A DNA stretch of 36,298 bases from Caldilineaceae bacterium (GCA_022821585.1 JAJEDI010000078.1:1-36298), one strand, 5' to 3'; counted from the first letter of the stretch, positions 1 to 8,547 are shown. Numbers and translations are program-made. The notes: a model not told the origin generated them from the sequence alone.

Positions 1-128
1 GCCTGTCTTGCCTGCGCTGGCAAATAGTCTGAATGTGCCAAGAGGCGGGGTTGGGGGGGAAGCCCGGCCGCAGCGGGTCGTCAAGGTCATATTGCCACAC
101 ACTGGCTGCGGCGGGGGGTTTTAGGAGA

Positions 129-179
129 GGGGGCGTTGCGGCGGCGGTGCCCCCGCACAAGGGAGGGCCGAATAGGCCC
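129..179. repeat. Dispersed two-hairpin intergenic repeat, copy 1
   Basis: Bases 129-166 align without gaps to 31947-31984, with 34 of 38 positions identical by hand comparison. The shared blocks are GGGGGCGTTGCGG (129-141) and CCCCCGCACAAGGGAGG (150-166). The first block and the start of the second form an imperfect hairpin (GCGG 138-141 with CCGC 153-156). A second small hairpin follows (GGGCC 165-169 with GGCCC 175-179). The second copy has hairpins in the same places but with different bases, which suggests that structure is conserved. Two copies in one window suggests a REP-like family dispersed in this genome. Confidence 0.7.
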
Positions 180-311
180 GACCGCCCAAATGCGAGGAGA
201 GAGGGGAGAGGAGTGAAGAAAACCAGCGCTCGCTTCGTCCTGCGTCACGCACTGAATGAGGCTTAGTAGTTGCTATAGATTAATGCCCGATCGAGGCGTG
301 GAATCCGGGCG

Positions 312-339
312 TTGACACAGGTTTTTCAGCTTGTATAAT
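312..339 (+). promoter_or_regulatory. Sigma70-type promoter of the first catabolic operon
   Basis: TTGACA at 312-317 and TATAAT at 334-339 are both perfect consensus hexamers, separated by 16 bases. Transcription would start near 346, leaving a leader of about 195 bases before the TTG start at 542. Such a strong core promoter on a catabolic operon suggests that control comes from a repressor or from the structured leader. Confidence 0.85.
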
Positions 340-344
340 CACAG

Positions 345-427
345 GCCAGCGGACCTTTCCGCTGGCGCGCCCGTGCTGAGACGGCGAGGGGCGAACGTTC
401 GCTTGTAAGAGAAGAAGTATCTTCTTC
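345..427 (+). promoter_or_regulatory. Leader with three consecutive inverted repeats
   Basis: Three perfect inverted repeats follow the promoter. GCCAGCGGA (345-353) pairs with TCCGCTGGC (358-366) around a 4-base loop and sits almost at the transcription start. GCGAACGTTCGC at 391-402 is a 12-base palindrome. GAAGAAG (411-417) pairs with CTTCTTC (421-427). They could be RNA hairpins, repressor operators or both. None is followed by a T-run, so they are not simple terminators, and I do not recognise a known riboswitch class. Confidence 0.6.
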
Positions 428-541
428 CATCATGTGTGGCCGCGCCAGACGACTCCAAACCCCTCAACGACACTCCCGAGAACTACTCCTTTCATGACTC
501 ACTGTACGAGTGCAGACAGGACATCTCAATAGGAGGCTGCC

Positions 542-1159
542 TTGGCACAGCGGACAGCGATTCGTAACAACTTTGAAGTGGGTCCGGAGGGCTGGCATTC
601 ATACGATTACCACGGCGAGATAGTGACGGGCGCGGGTATTTTCGTTCTGACGACATGGCAGAAGGAGGGAGGCGTCGACGGCGGGGGATGCATCTGGGCG
701 GACCAGTCGCGCTGGAGTACGGACGTGCCCGAGAGGCCGATATCGATTCTGGCTCTGATCCATTACCGAAACTGGGTTGGGCTGGACCCCATCGATCTGA
801 GAGGCTGCGAGGTGTCGGTGTACCTGAAGGGTGACGACCTGCGGCTTTACGGCGCGGAGTGCTACTTCTGGGTACATGCCCCTGGCGTTCGCTGGCATTT
901 TTCGGGCAATCCGGTCCCGATCTCTGAGGGGCATTGGGCGCCGGAGCCGAGCAGATTTCTCCTGGAGAACGAGGAATCGCTGTGGCATCGCAGTTACAGC
1001 AACGAAGAGTTCTGGCATCGCAGCTATCCGGAAGGCGGACCGCGGCTCGATAGTGTGCTGGGAAATGTACACAGCTACGGATTTTCTTTTGTCGGATTCG
1101 ATAGGGAGGTCCAGGGAAGACTGTCGATGGCGGAGTTCGAGATCCTGTCCAGCGGATAG
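542..1159 (+). CDS. Small beta-sandwich-like protein of unknown function
   Basis: The protein has 205 residues and starts at TTG 542, placed 5 bases after a perfect AGGAGG (531-536). No upstream start fits as well. It opens with an F-E-V-G-P-E-G-W-type strand often seen at the start of jelly-roll, carbohydrate-binding-like modules. It is rich in Trp, Tyr and Gly and is probably all-beta. There is no signal peptide and no membrane segment. It is the first gene of the operon leading to two glycosidase-like genes, so a role in binding a glycan or glycoside is possible but only inferred. I do not recognise a named family. Confidence 0.75.
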   Translation: MAQRTAIRNNFEVGPEGWHSYDYHGEIVTGAGIFVLTTWQKEGGVDGGGCIWADQSRWSTDVPERPISILALIHYRNWVGLDPIDLRGCEVSVYLKGDDLRLYGAECYFWVHAPGVRWHFSGNPVPISEGHWAPEPSRFLLENEESLWHRSYSNEEFWHRSYPEGGPRLDSVLGNVHSYGFSFVGFDREVQGRLSMAEFEILSSG

Positions 1160-1265
1160 TTGGAGATGGATAGGAGAGTGCGGTGAACGGTATTGAAGCG
1201 TCGGGCAGGCGAGTGAGGTGTCGGGCAAAACTTGCGTGGTGTGCCAAATGGAGGGCAAGGACTAA

Positions 1266-2858
1266 ATGACGGATCAGAGAGCCACTGGCAGCGTCCCGAT
1301 TGAGATCGGCTCGCGCTTGGAACCGATGGTAGACGACTTTCTAATCGCGCGGTTGAGTGGGGACGCGGCGCAGCGATTGAACCAACCGGTTCCCCGCGAA
1401 GTGGCCCTGGTTACGGACAGGCCATGGGAAGGAAATTCGTGCACATCATTCGCGGTATTCCAGGATGGTGACATTTATCGCATGTATTACCTCGGCCGCC
1501 AGTTTGCTCCGACGCAGACATTGCGAGACGAAACTTCCCACCCGGACTTTGTCTGCTATGCCGAGAGCAGTGACGGGATCCGGTGGGAGAGGCCGGAGTT
1601 GGGACTGGTCGAGTTCGATGGATCCAGCAGGAACAATATCATTCTCAGCAGCGAGGACAGCGCCTGTCCGTCGCGGGCGTTTGCGCCGTTCAGGGATGCG
1701 AACCCGGCTGCCGATTCTGACGCTCGCTACAAGGCGTGGGCGACGCGGTTTCCGATGCTGGACGGCACTGCGTCGCGGCCTGGACACAGTTGGGAGGTGC
1801 CGGACGGGCTGCACGCGCTTAAATCGACCGACGGCATCCGGTGGACGCCGATGAGCGACGGGCCGGTGATCGCGGATGGTCTGCTCGACTCGCAGAACGT
1901 GGCTTTCTGGGATACGGTGCGGGGGGAGTACCGCGATTACCACCGCAACGAGTTCCGCATCGAGAAGACAGGTGAAGAACCGTACGGCGGTCAAGAGCGT
2001 TCGGGGCCGATGGAGTCCGGGGTGCGAGGCTCGCGTTACGGCCGCGATCTGCGTACAGCGACGTCGAGTGACTTTATCAACTGGAACGAGCCGGACTATG
2101 TAGATTATACGCAGGGTCGTGTAGACGAGATATACAACAACTCCATCTTGCCCTATTTCCGCGCGCCGCATATTTTCGTGGGGTTTCCAACCCGGTATGT
2201 TGATCACGGCTGGTCGGAGGCGGTGGAAGATCTTCCGGAATTGAGCGAACGCCGCCTGCGTGCCTCGGTGAGCGAACGTCACGGCAGCGCCTTGACCGAT
2301 GCGATGTTTATGAGCAGTCGCGACGGCCACACCTTCAGTTTGTGGCCGGAGTCGTTCATCCGGCCAGGTCTGCGGCCTGCGGATAACTGGGTTTACGGAG
2401 ACGGCTATCCCGGTTGGGGCGTCGTGACGACTTCCTCCCTGTTTGACGGGGCGCCGGACGAACTGTCGATCTACGTGTCGGAGGGGTACTGGCGGGGAGA
2501 GAGTATGAATTTGCGGCGCTATTCGCTGCGGGTCGATGGATTCGCGTCGGTGCAGGCACCACTCTGCGGGGGCGAGTTGGTAACGAAGCCGTTGATCTTT
2601 GCGGGTAACTGCTTGCGGGTCAACTTTTCCGCTTCGGCCGCCGGAGGTATTCAGGTGGAGATGCTGCGGGACCAGATGGACGAACCGATCGCGGGTTTCA
2701 GCCTCGATGATTGCGCCGAGTTGCTGGGGGATGACATTGAACGCGTTGTGCGCTGGTCGGGCGGATCCGACGTGAGCAGTCTGGAGGGTGTACCTGTAAG
2801 GCTGCGCTTCGTGTTGCGCGACGCGGACGTGTACGCTTTTCAGTTTGTGAAGATGTGA
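1266..2858 (+). CDS. Five-bladed beta-propeller glycosidase-like protein, paralogue 1
   Basis: This 530-residue protein looks like the GH32/GH43/GH130-type five-bladed propeller group. It has repeated blade-type motifs such as DGIRWERPELG, F-R-D-A-N-P followed by RYKAW, STDGIRW and SSRDGHTFSLWPESF. The FRDxNP block resembles the RDP-type motif of GH32 enzymes, and an N-terminal VDD (near residues 21-23) is an acidic candidate. A C-terminal beta-sandwich-like region (about residues 430-530) resembles the second domain of GH32 enzymes. There is no signal peptide, so it should act in the cytoplasm. The start at ATG 1266 follows AAGGA at 1257-1261. The next gene is a close paralogue, so this is a tandem duplication. 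The substrate is unknown. Confidence 0.8.
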   Translation: MTDQRATGSVPIEIGSRLEPMVDDFLIARLSGDAAQRLNQPVPREVALVTDRPWEGNSCTSFAVFQDGDIYRMYYLGRQFAPTQTLRDETSHPDFVCYAESSDGIRWERPELGLVEFDGSSRNNIILSSEDSACPSRAFAPFRDANPAADSDARYKAWATRFPMLDGTASRPGHSWEVPDGLHALKSTDGIRWTPMSDGPVIADGLLDSQNVAFWDTVRGEYRDYHRNEFRIEKTGEEPYGGQERSGPMESGVRGSRYGRDLRTATSSDFINWNEPDYVDYTQGRVDEIYNNSILPYFRAPHIFVGFPTRYVDHGWSEAVEDLPELSERRLRASVSERHGSALTDAMFMSSRDGHTFSLWPESFIRPGLRPADNWVYGDGYPGWGVVTTSSLFDGAPDELSIYVSEGYWRGESMNLRRYSLRVDGFASVQAPLCGGELVTKPLIFAGNCLRVNFSASAAGGIQVEMLRDQMDEPIAGFSLDDCAELLGDDIERVVRWSGGSDVSSLEGVPVRLRFVLRDADVYAFQFVKM

Positions 2859-2883
2859 CCGGGTAAAGGAAGCCCGTAAATCC

Positions 2884-4443
2884 ATGGCCAACTTGAACGA
2901 AGACGCGAATCCTGTCGACATCGGCTCCCGCCTGGAATTGATGGTCGACGATTATCTTGTTGCGCAACTAGGCGGAGGAGCCCGGCAGCGATTGAACTGC
3001 CCGGTCTCCCGAGACATAGCATTGCAGTTGGACGCACCTTGGGAGGGTAATGCAAGCGGGGGCTTTACAGTCTTTGAGGACGACGGCCGCTATCGCATGT
3101 ACTACCGAGGGCAGAATTTCGTGTACGCCGGCAAGGAGTTGGGCACCCCGGGCGGCAAGTATATCTGCTATGCGGAGAGTGCCGACGGCATCCACTGGGA
3201 GAGGCCGGAGCTGGGTCTGGTCGAGTTCAAAGGCTCCAGGAAGAACAACATTCTGATGGATGCTAGGGAGATCTTGAACGGCATGTTCTCGCCGTTCAGA
3301 GACGGGAATCCCGAGTGTGCTGATGAGGCACGCTACAAGGCGTTTTCGTTGATGCAGCGCGGGGACGCAAGGGGGCTGTGGGCGTACGGATCGCCCGACG
3401 GAATCCATTGGTCGGCCATGAACGATGGGCCGGTCATTACTGCGGGGTTACTGGACACGCAAAATCTGGCCTTTTGGGACGGGGTACGCGGCGAGTACCG
3501 GGCCTATCATCGCAATGAGTTCCGGCTGCCGCAGACGGGAGAAGAACCTTACGGGGCTCATCCGGTTCAGGCGAGCAATGGCGGCCACATCGTGGGATCG
3601 CAAGGGTCTTTGCGAGGGTCACGCTACGGACGCGACATTCTCACTGCCACTTCCACTGATTTCATCAACTGGACCGAATCCGTTTACGTCAACTACAACG
3701 AAGGCCGACCCAGCGAGTTGTACACGAACCAGATCACGCCCTATTTCCGGGCGCCGCATCTCTTTCTGGGCTTCCCGACGCGGTATGTCGAGCGCGGGTG
3801 GTCGGAGGAACTGGAGGCGTTGCCGGAACTGGAACATCGCCGCATGCGCGCCGCGATCAGTGAGCGCTACGGCGCAGCGGTGACCGACGGCATGTTTATG
3901 AGCAGCCGCGACGGGTACAGGTTCAGCTTGTGGCCGGAGTCGTTTATCCGGCCGGGGCTGCGGCCGCGCGACAACTGGACCTATGGGGACAACTTTCAGA
4001 ACTGGGGAATTGTGACGACGCCTTCTGCGATCGCCGGCGCGCCTGATGAGCTGTCCTTTTATGTGCGGGAAGGCTACTGGCGGGACGGCGCAAGCACTTT
4101 GCGGCGCTATACGATGCGGGTGGACGGTTTCGCTTCGGTGCAGGCGCCTTTGAGTGGAGGGGAGCTGGTTACCAAGCCGCTCATCTTCTCGGGCCGCAAA
4201 TTGGTCCTGAATTTCTCGGCCTCTGCGTCGGGCAGCATTCGCGTGGAGTTGTTGCGGGATCAGATGAACGCTCCGGTCGAGGGATTCAGGATTGAGGACT
4301 GTGTTGAGGTGTTGGGCGACGACCTGGAGCGCGTGGTGCGCTGGAAGGAAGGCCAGGAGTTGGGGGGTCTGGCCGGGACGCCGGTCCGCCTGCGTTTTGA
4401 TTTAAGGGATGCGGAGCTCTTTTCCTTCCACTTTCGAGAGTGA
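2884..4443 (+). CDS. Five-bladed beta-propeller glycosidase-like protein, paralogue 2
   Basis: This 519-residue protein aligns end to end with the preceding gene and shares long blocks: IGSRLE-MVDD at the start, DGIHWERPELGLVEF, FRDGNP, LLDTQNLAFWDGVRGEYR, MFMSSRDG and LWPESFIRPGLRP. It differs mainly by an indel around residues 85-150 and by a longer Gly/Ser-rich loop before GSRYGRD (near 3560-3620). It lies 25 bases downstream of paralogue 1 on the same strand. The ATG at 2884 has only a distant AAAGGA (2865-2870), so translation may depend on coupling. The key acidic motifs are kept, so both copies are probably active. Its exact glycosidase or phosphorylase activity cannot be assigned. Confidence 0.8.
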   Translation: MANLNEDANPVDIGSRLELMVDDYLVAQLGGGARQRLNCPVSRDIALQLDAPWEGNASGGFTVFEDDGRYRMYYRGQNFVYAGKELGTPGGKYICYAESADGIHWERPELGLVEFKGSRKNNILMDAREILNGMFSPFRDGNPECADEARYKAFSLMQRGDARGLWAYGSPDGIHWSAMNDGPVITAGLLDTQNLAFWDGVRGEYRAYHRNEFRLPQTGEEPYGAHPVQASNGGHIVGSQGSLRGSRYGRDILTATSTDFINWTESVYVNYNEGRPSELYTNQITPYFRAPHLFLGFPTRYVERGWSEELEALPELEHRRMRAAISERYGAAVTDGMFMSSRDGYRFSLWPESFIRPGLRPRDNWTYGDNFQNWGIVTTPSAIAGAPDELSFYVREGYWRDGASTLRRYTMRVDGFASVQAPLSGGELVTKPLIFSGRKLVLNFSASASGSIRVELLRDQMNAPVEGFRIEDCVEVLGDDLERVVRWKEGQELGGLAGTPVRLRFDLRDAELFSFHFRE

Positions 4444-4482
4444 GAGGCAGAGGAAACCAGTTACGACGGGGGGTTGCATAGA

Positions 4483-5619
4483 GTGAAGATCACTGCCATC
4501 GAGACTATCGCCCTGATGGACCCGGGCAAGGCCTGGGAGACGGTGGTGCGGGTGCATACCGACGAAGGTATCAGCGGTATCGGGCAGGCGGAGTCGCCGT
4601 CGCTTGTAATCGAGGCCATTATTCGCTGCGACGGCGGGCTGGAGGAGATCTTGCGGGGGGAAGATCCGCTGCAAGTTGAGCGGCTGTGGCAGAAGATGTA
4701 TGCGGCCACCGGGCTGTTTGGGCGGAGGGGTGTCACGATTGCAGCGATCGGGGCGGTGGAGACGGCGCTGTGGGACATCGCGGGCCAGGCGCTGGGCAAG
4801 CCGGTTTGTGAACTGATCTGGCAGGCGTGCTGCACGGTGACGGAGTCGAGCGAGGTCAGGGAGCGGGTTCGACCCTACGCCACGGTCTACCCGCCGGGCG
4901 AGGATGTGGGCGAAATCGTCGAGCGATTCACCCTGGCCAGGGAGCGGAACTTCCGGGCAATGAAACTGGAGGAGTGGCCTGGAGGCTTTTCACATGTGAG
5001 CATTAAGAGGGACGTTGAGGTGGTACGGGCGGCGCGGGAAACGATCGGCGAGGAGCGTGATCTGTTGATCGACGTGCAGAACCGCTGGTCTGAGGTGGGG
5101 CAGGCGCTGGAATCGATCCGGGCGATCGCGGCGTTCCGGCCGTTTTTTGTCGAGGCGCCGCTGCCGGCCGACAATCTTCCCGGCCTGGCTCGGCTGGCCG
5201 ATGCCGTGGACACGCGCATCGCTGTGGGCGACTGGGGATTTACGACCCGTTTCGAATTTGAGGAGATCATGGAGAAGGGGCGGGTGGACGTGGTCCAGCC
5301 CAGTTCGGTGCGGTCCGGGGGCATTCGGGAGATTACGCGCATCGCTGAGGCCGCGTATCGCCGAGGGTTGATCTGCGTGCCGCATGCCTGGTGTCATATG
5401 GTCGGCGTAGCGGCGGAGATTCATCTGGCGGCCGTGCTGCCGAATATGCCCTACTTCGAGATGCCGATAGCATTCCCGGATTCGCCGATAATTTCGGAGT
5501 TGCTGGAGCCAGTCATAAAGGTAGACCCAGACGGCCTGATAGAGGTACCGAAGCGGCCGGGATTGGGGTTTGCGTTGAATGAAGACGTGGTGGAGCAGTT
5601 TCGGGTGGCGCCGCATTAG
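4483..5619 (+). CDS. Mandelate racemase/muconate lactonizing-family enzyme (probable sugar-acid dehydratase)
   Basis: The protein is a member of the enolase superfamily, 378 residues from GTG 4483. An in-frame TTG at 4474 touches the GGGGGG ribosome-site candidate (4468-4473), so GTG 4483 with 9-base spacing and the typical MKITAIETI start is preferred. Candidate metal ligands are D197 (IDVQN), E224 (FVEAPL) and D250 (AVGDW). D269 (VDVVQP) and H301 (VPHAW) form the His/Asp dyad of the mandelate racemase group. At the usual KxK position it reads K161-L-E163, so the second Lys is absent. The best guess is a dehydratase making a 2-keto-3-deoxy acid, with the substrate unknown. It lies 39 bases after paralogue 2 in the same operon. 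Confidence 0.85.
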   Translation: MKITAIETIALMDPGKAWETVVRVHTDEGISGIGQAESPSLVIEAIIRCDGGLEEILRGEDPLQVERLWQKMYAATGLFGRRGVTIAAIGAVETALWDIAGQALGKPVCELIWQACCTVTESSEVRERVRPYATVYPPGEDVGEIVERFTLARERNFRAMKLEEWPGGFSHVSIKRDVEVVRAARETIGEERDLLIDVQNRWSEVGQALESIRAIAAFRPFFVEAPLPADNLPGLARLADAVDTRIAVGDWGFTTRFEFEEIMEKGRVDVVQPSSVRSGGIREITRIAEAAYRRGLICVPHAWCHMVGVAAEIHLAAVLPNMPYFEMPIAFPDSPIISELLEPVIKVDPDGLIEVPKRPGLGFALNEDVVEQFRVAPH

Positions 5620-5743
5620 TTGTCTGAATTGTGATTCAAGGGATTTTCGAGATGGACTGCAGTTCACATTCTGACGGATGAGCGCAGAAAGAAAGAGAGA
5701 GAGGGATTGTGCCATTTCCCTATAGTCCTGGGGAGGCTTTCGG

Positions 5744-7411
5744 ATGCCAAGGATGACGGCGGCGCGGGCGCTGGTCGAGTCGCTGCGTGAGCAGGGTGTG
5801 GACACGATATTCGGGATTATCTCCAGCCACACTATGGAGATTTTCGACGCGCTGTACGACCACCAAGACGCAATTCGCTTCATCAGCACGCGGCATGAGC
5901 AGGCAGCGGCGATGATGGCGGACGGATACGCCAGGGTAACGGGAAAGCCGGGCGTCTGCCTGACCAGTACGGGGCCGGGCGCGGCAAACTCGATGGGCGG
6001 CCTCGGTGAGGCTTACACTGCGTCTTCGCCAGTTCTGACGATCACCAGTTCGGCGGAGGAGCAGTTGTACGAGCGCGGCCTGGGCACGATGCATGAGACC
6101 AAGAACCAGCTTGATATGCTTTCGACGGTGACTCAGCACAGCGTCCACATCAGCCGCCCGGAAGCGGCTCCCGAGCAGGTAAGGGAAGCATTTGCGCTTT
6201 TTCAGGGCGGGTGTCAGCGCCCGATCGCGATAGAGATACCGTCAGACGTCCAAGGTCAGGAAGCGGACATGACCATAGCGGGACCGGCGCGGAAAGCGGC
6301 TCCGGCGGCAGATCCGGCCGCGGTCGAAGCGTCTGCGGAGATATTGGCGGCGGGCGGACGGGTGGGGGTGATGGCGGGAGCCGGCATACACCGCTCAGGT
6401 GCAGGCCGGGAGCTTACGCGCTTGGCGGAGCGTCTTGGCGCGCCGGTATTCACCACGGCGAACGGCAAGGGCGCGATTCCCGAAGATCACGCGCTGAGCC
6501 TGGGCATGTACGGCGGCGAGTACAACTTTCCGCCAGGCGGGCTGGAGGATCCGCGCCAGACCTTCGCCAACAGCCTGGACGTTCTCCTGGTTGCCGGATC
6601 CAGCCTCTCCTATTTCAGGGCGAAGTCGCAGGGTCTCCGACAGCCACCGCAACTGATTCATGTGGATATCGATGCCGCGGCGATGGACAAGTGGTATGAA
6701 ACGACAGTGCGGCTGGTTGGCGACGCGAGGACGGTATTGAAGGAACTCAATGCGGCGCTGGAGAACAAGCCGAGTAACGGCCAGAATGCCGGGAAGAAGG
6801 ATGGAAGCTACGCCGAAGAGGTGCGGGCGGTACGCGAAAAGATCCGGGCGTACAAACGGAAAACGATGCCGAACGAGACGCGGATCATGGAGGCGATCCG
6901 GGCGGTGGCAGCGCGGGACGCGGTCTTTGTCGGCGACGTAGGGGTCTGTAATCACCGCGGGGCGAATTACTGTCTGGATATATGCGAGGAGCGGAGTTAC
7001 CTGATACCGGCATGGGGCGGCCTGGGGTTTGGACTGCCGGCTGCGGCCGGCGCGAAGGCAGGCGTTCCGGACCGGCAGGTGATCTGCATTGTCGGCGACG
7101 GCGGATTCCAGTTCAATATCCAGGAGTTGGGGACCTGTGTGCAGTATGGGCTGCGACCGGTTGTGCTTATTTTCAACGACGACGCTTGGGGGTTGCTTCG
7201 TTACTACCAGCAGAGTCGAGGCAACGGGCGCTACATTGCCAGCGACCTGCGAAACCCGGATTTCACCCGGCTGGCTGAGGCGTACGGGGCCTGCGGCGTG
7301 CAGGTCACATCGTTGCCAGAGATGGTTCAGGCATTGGAAAGGGCACTGGAGGCGGAGACCGTTTCAGTGATCGACGTGAAGACGCCCCACGGTTTTGCCA
7401 ACTTCGAATGA
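5744..7411 (+). CDS. ThDP-dependent enzyme, acetolactate synthase-like
   Basis: The 555-residue protein has the three-domain layout of the pyruvate oxidase/acetolactate synthase group. An N-terminal PYR domain carries the ThDP-activating Glu (E52 in RHEQAA) and the STGPGA block. The middle domain spans about 190-330. The C-terminal PP domain has the GDG...N metal and diphosphate motif, with D452 and N478 about 26 residues apart. ATG 5744 follows GGGAGG (5731-5736) with good spacing. Relatives include acetolactate synthase, sulfopyruvate or phenylpyruvate-type decarboxylases and the inositol enzyme IolD. The catabolic neighbourhood makes biosynthetic IlvB unlikely, and no small IlvN subunit is present. 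It probably cleaves or condenses a 2-keto acid from the preceding step (inference). Confidence 0.85.
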   Translation: MPRMTAARALVESLREQGVDTIFGIISSHTMEIFDALYDHQDAIRFISTRHEQAAAMMADGYARVTGKPGVCLTSTGPGAANSMGGLGEAYTASSPVLTITSSAEEQLYERGLGTMHETKNQLDMLSTVTQHSVHISRPEAAPEQVREAFALFQGGCQRPIAIEIPSDVQGQEADMTIAGPARKAAPAADPAAVEASAEILAAGGRVGVMAGAGIHRSGAGRELTRLAERLGAPVFTTANGKGAIPEDHALSLGMYGGEYNFPPGGLEDPRQTFANSLDVLLVAGSSLSYFRAKSQGLRQPPQLIHVDIDAAAMDKWYETTVRLVGDARTVLKELNAALENKPSNGQNAGKKDGSYAEEVRAVREKIRAYKRKTMPNETRIMEAIRAVAARDAVFVGDVGVCNHRGANYCLDICEERSYLIPAWGGLGFGLPAAAGAKAGVPDRQVICIVGDGGFQFNIQELGTCVQYGLRPVVLIFNDDAWGLLRYYQQSRGNGRYIASDLRNPDFTRLAEAYGACGVQVTSLPEMVQALERALEAETVSVIDVKTPHGFANFE

Positions 7412-7454
7412 GTTGGATGCGTTGGAGCAACTGAATCAGGAGGGAAGGGCGCAA

Positions 7455-8477
7455 ATGCAAAGCGTACTGACCTGCGGTCTGATCGGCCTGTCACAGGGCT
7501 GGTATGCCGATCTGTTTGCGACGGAACTGCTGTCGATGAAGGATGTCGAACTGGTTGGCGTTTGTGATCTCGGCAAGAGCCGGGAGTATGTTGTGGAATG
7601 TATCAATATGGACGCGGAGGCGTTTGCGGCCAAGTTTGAGGCTACTCTCTACCATGATGCCGCTGACCTGCTCGGACAGAATCTCGATTTCGTTGTGGTG
7701 GCGAGTGAAATTGGGGAACACTGCGAAAACAGCTGTCAAGCGCTGGAAGAAGGGGCACATGTCTTTGCCTGCAAGCCGTTCAGTTTCATCGGCGACGAGG
7801 TGCGCCGGGCGATTCAGGTTGCCCGTAGCAATAGCCGGATCGTAATGCCGGCCGTCCCTTCACGATTTGAGGACGGCTTGATCGAAGCTGTGCGCCGCGT
7901 GCGGGCCGGAGATATCGGCAGGCCACTCACGGCGCGAGTCTTTGTAAACCATGTTGCGATGACGAGCCCGGAATGGCAGCGAGACCCGGCGAAAAGCGGA
8001 GGCCCGCTGGGCGAATTCGGCACGTACGGGTTTGATATCGTGCGCTGGGCCTTGGGCGGGGAACCGGAGGAGGTCTTCGCTTACGGCGAGAACTTCGTGC
8101 ACCAGGGCGTGATCGAGGGCTGGGACAATGTAAAGGCGCTCGTCCGCTTCGACAGCGGTTCGCTGGGAAGCGTGCACGTCTGCACTTCGATCAGCTGGGA
8201 ATACCCGTTTTTCGATCTGGAGATCGTGGGAGAGAAGGGTTGCGTGCGAACCGACTATCACAACTATCCTGTCGTGACGCACGGTACGGCATCTGCACAA
8301 CTGGCGCCAATCCGTTACGCGCCGATGAACCAGCGTGAGATCGCGCACTTCGTAAAGGCAGTGCGGGGGGAGGTGGAACTGGAGGTTACTCTGGAGGATG
8401 CTTACGTTGTGGCGAGGACGATCGAGGCGGTGCAGGAGAGTCTAACCGCGCACACACCGGTGCGGGTGGGGTTGTGA
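7455..8477 (+). CDS. Gfo/Idh/MocA-family NAD(P)-dependent oxidoreductase
   Basis: This is a 340-residue Rossmann-fold dehydrogenase acting on sugars, inositols or related polyols. ATG 7455 is chosen because AGGAGGG (7438-7444) precedes it and the nucleotide-binding strand CGLIGLSQG then begins near residue 7. Upstream TTG starts would overlap the ThDP gene. The C-terminal alpha/beta dimer domain (about 125-340) contains GGPLGEFGTYGFDIVRW, where D and R/H residues normally line the sugar site. At the usual EKP motif it reads CKP (C106-K107-P108), keeping the catalytic Lys but not the Glu. It is the last gene of the operon. Substrate and cofactor preference cannot be assigned. Confidence 0.85.
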   Translation: MQSVLTCGLIGLSQGWYADLFATELLSMKDVELVGVCDLGKSREYVVECINMDAEAFAAKFEATLYHDAADLLGQNLDFVVVASEIGEHCENSCQALEEGAHVFACKPFSFIGDEVRRAIQVARSNSRIVMPAVPSRFEDGLIEAVRRVRAGDIGRPLTARVFVNHVAMTSPEWQRDPAKSGGPLGEFGTYGFDIVRWALGGEPEEVFAYGENFVHQGVIEGWDNVKALVRFDSGSLGSVHVCTSISWEYPFFDLEIVGEKGCVRTDYHNYPVVTHGTASAQLAPIRYAPMNQREIAHFVKAVRGEVELEVTLEDAYVVARTIEAVQESLTAHTPVRVGL

Positions 8478-8496
8478 GGAAGTTGGAAAAAACGGG

Positions 8497-8525
8497 TTGC
8501 TCACCCTCCGACGATTTGATAAAAT
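8497..8525 (+). promoter_or_regulatory. Probable sigma70 promoter of the ABC transporter unit
   Basis: TTGCTC (8497-8502, four of six consensus bases) and TAAAAT (8520-8525, five of six) are separated by 17 bases and lie in an AT-rich patch that stands out from its surroundings. Transcription would start near 8532, giving a leader of about 255 bases. Confidence 0.6.
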
Positions 8526-8547
8526 AAATATTGTTACGTGGCCGTTT

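Larger units (their letters stand above)
1..541. other. Intergenic region upstream of the first operon
   Basis: No convincing gene is seen here. A short reading frame at 33-266 is low in complexity, rich in Gly and Arg, and runs through the dispersed repeat, so I do not call it. The stretch holds the repeat at 129-179, a near-consensus promoter at 312-339 and a leader with three inverted repeats at 345-427, all listed separately. Confidence 0.7.

Noticed and set aside
33..266. Open frame of 77 codons at the window start
   Set aside because: It crosses the dispersed repeat and has low-complexity composition unlike the real genes.
1446..2921. Long minus-strand open frame of 491 codons opposite the first propeller gene
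   Set aside because: It is antisense to a clearly conserved protein, lacks family motifs, and is explained by the high GC codon pattern.
5744..7411. Calling the ThDP enzyme ilvB
   Set aside because: No ilvN or ilvC is adjacent and the neighbours are catabolic; only the family can be assigned.
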